Below are positions 21,452-29,601 of a stretch of 29,601 bases of DNA, in pieces. The position numbers were made by a program, and so were the translations under genes. The stretch lies in contig CAJPVJ010000273.1 in the NCBI GenBank assembly GCA_905397405.1, positions 1-29,601 on the forward strand, given 5' to 3'. Under the pieces are notes generated by a model. That model saw only the letters and a list, made by a program, of their open reading frames with translations, was not told the origin of the DNA and searched no databases. Numbering within the stretch: position 1 is the first letter of the stretch; each line of letters opens with the position of its first letter. This stretch comes from Oppiella nova (Eukaryota > Arthropoda > Arachnida > Sarcoptiformes > Oppiidae).

Positions 21452-22596
21452 CTATGATATTGAATCCATTGATTGTTTCGCACAAAATAGAGTAATGGAG
21501 AGAGCGATCAAAACTAATTGAATCAATGCTGAGAATAGACATAATAAACCAATTATTCCGGATCTCAACTCAAGGAATCTTCTTAGCGCTCGTCCACAGC
21601 CCTAACCATTAGAATAACAATTCATACAAACGTTAACAAAAAAATAGTTCAAAAATGTTTTGTAAATTTATAGAGCAGTAAATAATTGAATTAATTTGAT
21701 AAAAAGCAAACTAATATTAGAAAGTGAAGTCATTGTAGCGCTAATTAATTCAGTGCAACGCATAGAATATATGATGGGCTGACACACCTGTTCGTTCACA
21801 TATGTAGTTCCGGCCAAATAGCAAGACGTCGGGATTGTCATCCCATACCTCGCGTAGTCATTGAAGGATTGGGCGCCACAACATCTCAACTAAATTTAGT
21901 GCAATTTTCGTATTAAATTAACATTTGACAAAATACTTATAAATGACTTAAACATACCTTAACCTGAAAGAAGTCTAGGAATTTACGGGACTGGTCGTTG
22001 TATTGGGCCTGTTGTAGATTCTGTAGGATTTCCTCGTTTGCAAATATTTCCAACTAAACAAACAATTCATTTATTGTGTCAACATTTAAAGGGATTCATT
22101 TGATTATTCTTACCCTCTCTCCAAACCCATGAAATATTCCCAAAACAATGGCTGCGATTTGCATAACGAATAGACACGTGAGGACTGTGAAGAACTAGTG
22201 ATAAGATTATTATAAATTAAATTTGATTATTAATTATGAATTTATTATATAAAAATACAGTAGCTAATAGACAAGAGTTTTCAGTGATCACTCCAATGAG
22301 TCCAACGAATCCGATCAAAATGATTACAAATCCAGTGATAATCATAATAAGACTGGCGTGGATCATATTATCTGTGTCTATAAACCGACTAGGCTCATAT
22401 GACTTCGGATCAACTCTTAGCCAAATACCGATCCCCAGAATAGTCCACCCGAATAGCTATTTGGAAATATACAGTATGATATCTCAAATCTGTGAACATA
22501 AATATCAAATTGTAAACTGACCCATAATATAAAGTTGAGAATTATGATGGTTGTCTTGAGGAAAGACATGTGTCTATACGTGATATTAGACGGCAT
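21452..22596 (-). CDS. Tetraspanin (second of two tandem paralogues)
   Basis: Six exons in transcript order: 22596-22522, 22456-22259, 22194-22114, 22053-21958, 21889-21788 and 21601-21452. All junctions are phase 0 and the product is 233 residues. Exons 2-5 are 198, 81, 96 and 102 bases, exactly the same as in the neighbouring tetraspanin, so the pair arose by tandem duplication. The large loop shows CCG (C153, C154, G155), C173 and C186, again the four-cysteine type. Membrane segments are visible in SFLKTTIIILNFILW/LFGWTILGIG, ASLIMIITGFVIILIGFVGL, FFTVLTCLFVMQIAAIVLG and IIGLLCLFSALIQLVLIALS. An in-frame Met at residue 10 (MSFLKTT) is an alternative start. The sequence has diverged well beyond recent duplication. 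Function is membrane scaffolding in general; the specific role is unknown. Confidence 0.93.
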
Positions 22597-24499
22597 ATGA
22601 CGGTTGGGAACCACACAAACCAATTTGGGACACCTGACCACAAATACCGGGGTACTTCTCCTAGGTTTATCCGTTAATTCTTTTTCTTCAGCCAGTTTTG
22701 CTTAAAGGGTTTATCACTTACTTTTAACAAAAACTTTTTATCAATAAAACATTGTTTGAAATGTCCTGTGATTTCCTATTTTCAAATGATTAATGATTAG
22801 GTTGTCTCCAGATATGGACTAAAAATTATAACAAAAAAAGAGTAAATATAATTTTTAAAATCAAATATTCAGTGAACACAATGACTAACCGTTTTGTGTT
22901 TCAAAATAGATGACGATAGTAATAAAGTTTGAGTTAAGTATAGTTTTCGATCAGTAGACCAAAATTAATTTAATAAAATAATTATATAACTTATTAAATG
23001 ATTTTGTCAAAAATAATACAAACAATGTGAATATACTGTAACTAAACGAAATTTATTAATATAATATTACTTAAGAAGTCAATTTTCGGAGTATACAATA
23101 GTCTACATCCTTGAAATTCTATTGATATTCATTAAGACTACTGTAATATAAACTACTAATAGTAAACTATAATTATAAATTATAAACTAACAATAATACT
23201 ACTGTAGTATTGTTTCCAATACTACTGTATGTCAGATGTTATAGGAATAACCGAACTCTTAAAAGTTTAACTAAAAATTAATTCATTGGCATAACTAATG
23301 GAATACCAGAGAATTGATTGCTTGTGTGACTAATACTTCCTTAAAATTATAGAAAATAAAAATACAATTTGAAAACATTTCTATCATAACTGAAATGGTT
23401 TTATAATAAAACCGTAGGTTTTGTTGATAGATAACGTTCACTTAGAAACTGATTGTATTTGTCAACTAATATTTAGACTCCGATAAACATATTCTCAAGT
23501 ATTTAAACTTTTATCTTTGTCACAACGCCTTTAAAAACACTTCAACACAAAGATTTAAATAAAATTTTAATTATTTTATTCAAAAGAGTTACAAATAAAT
23601 TTTACAAAAACAATTATTTAAATAAAATTATAGTTTATAAATTGATTTTAAAACATTTAAAGAGTAAACAACTGATGAAATATTGGGAATTATATCACAG
23701 CACAGTATAAATAACATTCAATGATTTATTTGTAAAAATTATAAAAATGCAATAAAATTAAAATTATGATGACTTTTATCATTAAATTATTAACTGACGA
23801 AAAATTTTATATAAATTACTATATTACTATAATTTACATGAAAATTCTGGTCATAATTGTACTTAAATTCATAACACAATACAATGTTTAATAAAATGAT
23901 ATTTAGTTTTACCGATCGTTATATTAGTGTAATATTATATAAATAACAAACATTTAAAAATGAATGACATTTTGTTCAAATTGTTGCGATGAAAAACTTT
24001 CTCTGCTTACAAAATATTAGTTAAAATACTGACAAATATGATCTATCTATTATACAATCAATTTGATTGAGTTTGTGGTTACTTTCGTTCAAAATACTCA
24101 TACAATTCTCACTCTTAATGATAATACATATTCATTAAGAGTATAGAATATACTTTAGTAAAGATTCTTTACTTCAATTCTTTGGGATTTAATCACTTTT
24201 GTTGGGATTTTGGGGTAAAATTGGAATAAATTATTGTTTTTAAAGATCTCTTGGATTAATGGATTAATTCTAATGAGTTTTCATAATTAAAATGAAGTGA
24301 AATATTGAGTCTTAAAGAGTAAATACATATAAATATTGGAGTATTTTATAAATAATTATAAAGTGATATAAAGTAAACGATTGAATGAAAAACAATTGTA
24401 AATTGAATCGATTTTGACATCAAAAAGACATTTGATATTTGAATCACAAACCAAACTAACGAAACAATCTGTGGATTCAAAAACAATACAATCAATCAC
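22597..24499. other. Long AT-rich spacer with an ACTACTGTAGTA palindrome
   Basis: About 1.9 kb without a gene I can support. It lies between the 5' end of a tetraspanin and the 3' end of the LGR gene. A 17-base palindrome with 8-bp arms, AATACTACTGTAGTATT, lies at 23195-23211, and related CTACTGTA words occur at about 23140 and 23224. Confidence 0.45.
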
Positions 24500-27400
24500 T
24501 TAATGGCAATCGTTTGGAGGCTTTTGGACATTAGGAGCCCCTATAAGAGGCATGTCTTCATTCGTAGCAATACTACTACTCTCTGAAACTTTTGGCTCAT
24601 TTTCTTTCGAAACAGTGCTTTCTTTATCTCTATCTCTACCGCTATTATCACTAAATGTTTTATCACTCATGAGTTCAACTCTTTCTTCGTTACAAACTAT
24701 ATCTTCGCAATCATTGCAATCAAAGCGATTGATTTCGTATAATTCAAAAGCAGTGGATCTCCTTTTGTTGAGAATGGTGTCCGACATCTGATGATTGATG
24801 GCTTCGCAAGAATTGGACACCAAATGAGTCATATTATCTGCTGATCTGTACTGAGAACCACTTTTACGCTCATTTATTTTGAGACGCTTTTTGTTTTCTT
24901 TGATATTTGTCTGACTGGACAGTGATCTCAAAAGTGACGGCAAGTTCTTAATCGACAACTTCTTCAGTGAGTTCTCTGACGAGACTTTTCGTGTTTTGTG
25001 TTTATTCTTGTCGGTGGAGCTGAAGTCTGTCATACTATGAGTTTTGGTGATGTTATCGGGACTGATGTCCAGTCTGTTGGGGTCTTTGATGGTTTCGCGA
25101 CTGTAATGAATAGCAGTTTTGGTGCTTTGACTCGAAGGGCTTCGGCTTTGACACAAACCATCGAAATCTTCAAATGACTTATCAGTGGATGGAGTTTGAG
25201 CTTCGATTTCGATTGATGGCTGAGTTAGTAATTGTTGACTTTCATTGTCTAAACATTATATACAATTAGTACCAAGGTCTAAAACCAAATACAATAAGTA
25301 CCAAGTACCAAGTACCAAATAAATAAATAAACTTATTATCCAAACCTATTCCATCCGATTTGGTGGAGATTTTAATTGTTTCATGTCTTCAAAAGAAGTC
25401 TGTTTAACGAGTTGTGCTTTTGTAGTCAACTCTTGTTTCTGCACACCTGAAGGTCCGGCACCACTACTACTGCTGGAACTGGTGGTCGGTTTGCTGGAGG
25501 AATCACTACTGAAAGATGATCGAGAGATACGACTCGTGTAAGTGGAGGTCGACGACGAGTCCTGACGAGAGCACGACATACTCGAGTCGCCCGATGAGTT
25601 AGTAATCGTTGACTTTCATTGTCTACAAATTATATACAATTAGTACCAAGGTCTAAAACCAAATACAATAAGTACCAAGTACCAAGTACCAAATAAATAA
25701 ATAAACTTATTATCCAAACCTTGAGATACAATACTGTCTTGTATTGAAGTCTCTGCTGTGTCTCTGCTCTGAGTACTTAAATCAAGTTTATTGTCTCCAG
25801 CGGTGGACTCCGTGGACACAATGATCGGTTCCGGACCATCGCTGCTCTCCTCTTGACTCGCTTCTGCCAATCGATTGTAAAAACACGTAAACTTTTCCTC
25901 CAATTCTTTATTTTTGAATTTTATATTCTTTGGCGAAATATTCTGTTGCGATGAGTCCTTTCGGGAGCAGTTATGACACAAATAGCCCGTGTTTTCCATC
26001 CGATTTGGTGGAGATTTTAATTGTTTCATGTCTTCAAAAGAAGTCTGTTTAACGAGTTGTGCTTTTGTAGTCAACTCTTGTTTCTGCACACCTGAAGGTC
26101 CGGCACCACTACTACTGCTGACTGCTGGAACTGGTGGTCGGTTTGCTGGAGGAATCACTACTGAAAGATGATCGAGAGATACGACTCGTGTAAGTGGAGG
26201 TCGACGACGAGTCCTGACGAGAGCACGACATACTCGAGTCGCCCGATGTCTGCAAAAATAGTCAACATTTTATTAAATTTGTTGATAAATCCATATTAAC
26301 TGAAACTAACTTTTCTGGAGATATTCCACGAGTTTCTTCGGCCGCGAGTTGTCTGAGTGATGGCCTGACGACTAGTATTTCGATTATCTTTGTCGATATT
26401 CTTCAACTGAATGTTTGCGTTACGCCAGGAGTCAGATCTCGACGAGAAGTTATCGCTTGAAATACTGGCCGCCCGTCCGACGGCCGTCCTATCCTTACCC
26501 TTCTGGCACTCATTGCTCTCATTCGTGGTTTCATTACTGAAATTTTGCAAATTATTTCTTTTATTGAAATTAAACCAATCGATTGCTCTCTGTTTCCAAC
26601 TGATGGACGCCTTAAGGCTTGTTATTAATCGGATTTCTTCAATCGAAACCTTAGCATTAGATTTAAGAAAATTATTATTTCTTTCTTAAGAATGAATAAA
26701 AATACAAACTTTAGGTTTCCTTAGACCGCACTGACAGACAAGTTGTGGCAAATGATCGCTTCCGGTGCTCTTGCGCTCAATGGCAGAGTTGGAAACGGCT
26801 GGTGTGTGTCGGTTGGAGAAGTTGGATGAGTGCCGACACCGACCGATACCACGAGTCACCCGCGACTCCTCAATGCGTTTACACAACAAAACGCAATCCT
26901 TTTTGAATTGTTTGGTGAAAATCGCGTATAAGAATGGATTCGCACAGGAATTGAGGGGCAGAATGAATATTGTGAACACTTTCGCCTCTTCTAATGAGAT
27001 CAGGTGTAGACCAGACACTGCCGTCAATGAGAAAAAGGCTATCGGAGCCCAACATAAGAAGTCGGTGAACACCAAGAGTGCCATTCGTTTGGCAATTCGC
27101 GAGTCGTTTGAATTCCAGGCCTTCAATAAGTTTGCAATGAATACAGAATTTCATAATTAAAGGCAAAACTCATACCTGAGATCCTCTGATCGCACAATAC
27201 ATCCTCAGATAACAGCCCATAAGGACGAGGAATGCGACGCCATTGATGAGGATCAAGAAGACCACATAAGTGAGGGACCAAATAGAGTCCTCCACTTCGA
27301 AGGGAAGACAAACTGCAAACTTGCGGTAATCGCTGACTCCAATCAACGGCAATATAGCCATACATATGGCAAATGTCCAGCCGATCGACATGATATACGA

Positions 27401-29320
27401 GGCGTGCTTTAAGGACAGGCGTTTGTTGAGATGCATGGCGTGAGTGATGGCATAATTCCTTTCCATTGTAATCACTGCCAGAGTATAGACCGACAGCTCA
27501 GAGCTGAACACACCGAAGAAGCCGGCCATTTGACAGCCCCATGAGGTCTGCCATCGAATGGCAAATATCTTAAACTCGCCTAAAGTGGAGGCATCCACTA
27601 TAGCCAACACTCCCAGATAGACACCCATAAAGAAGTCAGCGATGGCCAGATTGCAGACCAGAAACCGCGGCACATCTATCTTACTTCTGCCAAATATCAA
27701 CACAACCACAACCACACCATTGCCCAGAAGTGCCAACAAAAACACGATCCAAACGCCACATCTCAATGTCCACCAGTCAAACAAGTCTTTACAGGGCATG
27801 AATGGTCCTATTGGCCAGAGGTTATCATTTTATTAAAATAATTCATTTACTAAATAATAGTTAACAACAAACCCGGTTGTGGCAGACATTGAACGGGAAA
27901 ACTACTGATAAGACTTTCGTCGAGAACCGCATTTGGTTTGTAATCTTCGAAATACTGTTCCGCATATTCGGCGATATTGTCGGGAATGACATAATCGCGA
28001 CCAAAGTTCTTCCACAACTGATTGGCGAACTCATCAAATTTGGTGGAGAAGTTCACATACCCGGGCCACACGTCCGTCACATTCGTGTTCCAAATGTCTT
28101 CTTTGTCGAGCCATACGATGGACTCCTCCAGTGATTTGGGATTATCTGTCGGCGAATGAGTCCTTCCGATGTATGCGCAACAGTGGTAGGCGTAGGACAG
28201 GGCTAAAGTGTGGACTCTGGGAAATGTCTCGACGGGTGGGAAGTCTTTGAGGTTAGGATTGCCGTAGACTTTGATTTCAGTGATATTCTGTAGACCTTCC
28301 GTCGGAAGAATTGGAAACCTATTGTCGCCTAAGTTTCTGTTGAGTGAAGAATCGGTGAATTTGAATGAGTATTATAGTCATAAAAATATGTTCACTATTT
28401 AGAGCTTACAAATCCTTCAGAGAGACGAGTGGTAGGAATGCTTGCAAATGAATTGTTGTAATCCTATTGCGGACTAAATTTAATACTTTGAGACTCGAGA
28501 GTCCATAGAAAGCATTTTGAGGGATTTCTGTAATTAAGTTGTGGCCCATAAATAAGTCAATTAGTTTTGATTGATTGGCAAACATGGGTTCGCTTCCAAA
28601 CGATTTGATGCGATTATAACTGAAATCTCTGTCAATTGGATAGAGAAAAGACATTTACGATTAGAGATGTGTTTTAAGCAATAATTGATGGAAATATTTA
28701 ATAATTGGTTTCATTAGAACTCACAGTAGTTTGAGTTCATGACAACCATTGAGTTTAGCCATTGAACTGATTTTATTAGACTTAACGATTCTGTAAGAAA
28801 AATACAGTCTTTTTAAAAGCGATTCTCGTTTGAAGAGTAATAATTAATGTGAAATCTAAATACAGGCTTTTGAGATGAGGTGTCTGTTGACAGAGAGTGT
28901 CGCCGATTACTCTCAACTCTCCCCTATCTATCTTCAAGTGCTCCAAAGTTGTCGTTCCGGAAAAGTTTGGCAAAACATCTAATTTACTCAATTCAGAGAG
29001 AGTTCTGAACGAAATATAATCAATAATTAGTCACTCATATACTAATATTATTTCATTTTATACAAAATAATAACTATTACAATATTTATATAACATTTTT
29101 TAGATGTTTGCTAAAATTTCCAGTAAATATTCATAGAGTTATAAACAGTGATCGTAAATACGGTATACTTTGTAATGCAAGACATTTATTCTGTAACTAG
29201 AATTTGTGGTTTCTCTTCAAATCAGTGCCTATTTTTGACTTTTAGGAAAACATTAAACTATATAACTATATAACTACTCACATAAAATCTGTCATATTCT
29301 GGTATGATTGACATTTAAAT
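24500..29320 (-). CDS. Lgr1: Leucine-rich-repeat GPCR, glycoprotein hormone receptor type (LGR1-like), 5' end outside window
   Basis: Exons in transcript order: 29320-29282 (tentative), 29004-28864, 28790-28725, 28628-28410, 28336-27873, 27807-27176, 27120-26710, 26649-26311, 26249-25720 and 25248-24500. The leucine-rich exons all share one phase, and about six repeats are present. The hinge has LSYAYHCCAY and QCLPQPGPFMPCKDLFDWW, hallmarks of FSH/TSH-type receptors. The 7TM region includes NLAIADFFMGVYLG, ITMERNYAITHAMHLNKRLS (ERN in place of ERW) and PLNSCANPFLYAIFTKQF. The tail RVTRGIGRCRHSSNFSNRHT recalls insect LGR1, the receptor for GPA2/GPB5, signalling through cAMP. The cytoplasmic tail is very long (over 500 residues), with Ser clusters and a CHNC motif. 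Exon 26249-25720 carries 7 extra bases that break its frame; without them the phase matches the next exon exactly. See the duplication entries. Confidence 0.88.
25221..25721. repeat. Near-identical 127-bp pair (25221-25347 and 25595-25721) in the LGR last intron
   Basis: Both copies carry the last-intron sequence of the LGR gene, from its donor GTTTGG through TACTTGGTACTTGG repeats to the acceptor and first ~28 bases of the last exon. They differ at about three positions: near the acceptor (ATGTTTAG in one, TTTGTAG in the other) and one base in the exon part. Copy 25221-25347 is the one continuous with the full last exon. Confidence 0.85.
25349..26248. repeat. Duplicated half of the LGR tail exon (25349-25596 and 25994-26248)
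   Basis: The Ser-rich 5' part of the penultimate LGR exon occurs twice, 645 bases apart. The copies are identical by eye except that 25994-26248 has 7 additional bases (ACTGCTG, a slip of GCTG repeats). The 25349-25596 copy keeps the frame (SRISRSSFSSDSSSKPTTSS onward) but lacks the second half of the exon and meets a TAG straight away. Neither copy alone encodes a full exon. It is either a genuine partial tandem duplication or two alleles laid end to end by the assembler. Confidence 0.9.
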
Positions 29321-29601
29321 CTATTAACAAAATTAAAAGCTAAATGGGTTTCACAAAAAGTAGAGTGAAACTTGTTTTTATTTTTTGTGAAGTTGTCATT
29401 AATTTGCATCGATAATAATAGGCAAACCATTATTATACTAATATTAATAAAATTATAAATAAAAAATTATATTTTTATTATTATATAAATCATAATTGTT
29501 AATAAAATTTGTTGATAATATAACAAAAATTAACTGAAGTTTAATAATTAAATTGCCAAAATTGAAATTCAGAGTTTGTGGGCACAATAAATGCCAAATT
29601 G
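29321..29601. other. AT-rich intron of the LGR gene
   Basis: No exon recognised. The remaining leucine-rich repeats, signal peptide and start of the receptor must lie beyond the window's right edge. Confidence 0.5.

Noticed and set aside
22236-22520. 94-codon plus-strand frame over a tetraspanin exon
   Set aside because: It lies opposite coding exons whose splice phases and motifs are well supported; a shadow frame.

Overview
The window is AT-rich animal DNA with compact, intron-bearing genes; most introns are 37-130 bp with clear GT...AG borders. Gene content (a glycoprotein-hormone-type LGR receptor, PNKP, tetraspanins, an acid lipase and a Thr/Ser/Val-rich secreted or surface protein of a kind I associate with arthropod DUF4758 proteins) points to an arthropod. 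The very short introns and AT-rich spacers would fit a mite, but the taxon is an inference. The multi-exon gene models below were rebuilt by hand by matching splice sites, phases and family sequence, not by alignment.

Left part (1-5.6 kb): a small secreted Cys/Lys-rich peptide gene (minus strand), then a Ty3/gypsy-type LTR retrotransposon fossil with a tRNA-Pro-type primer-binding site, a long leader and one gag-pro-RT frame. Its 3' half is not present and it ends at a TATC/CT simple repeat.

Middle (6.3-18 kb): a plus-strand multi-exon gene for a Thr/Val/Ser-rich protein, possibly DUF4758-like (first exon not found); an eight-exon acid lipase (minus, 438 residues); a two-exon small secreted Cys-rich protein (plus); and a two-exon bifunctional polynucleotide kinase/phosphatase (PNKP) with FHA domain (minus, 528 residues).

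Right part (18.5-29.6 kb): a 65-bp perfect inverted-repeat structure; two tandem tetraspanin paralogues (235 and 233 residues) with identical internal exon sizes; and the 3' end of a type-A LGR receptor gene (LGR1-like, minus) with leucine-rich repeats, hinge, 7TM and an unusually long Ser/Thr-rich cytoplasmic tail. Part of its tail exon is duplicated inside the last intron.

The genes look like unrelated housekeeping, secreted and signalling loci; I see no operon-like or defence-like system. The most noteworthy structural signal is a set of exact direct repeats 127-131 bp long, two of them tandem with a 128-bp period. These look more like k-mer-sized assembly joins than biology and should be checked before any interpretation. 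The LGR1 tail duplication, one copy carrying a 7-bp frame-disrupting insertion and the other lacking half of the exon, may have a related cause.
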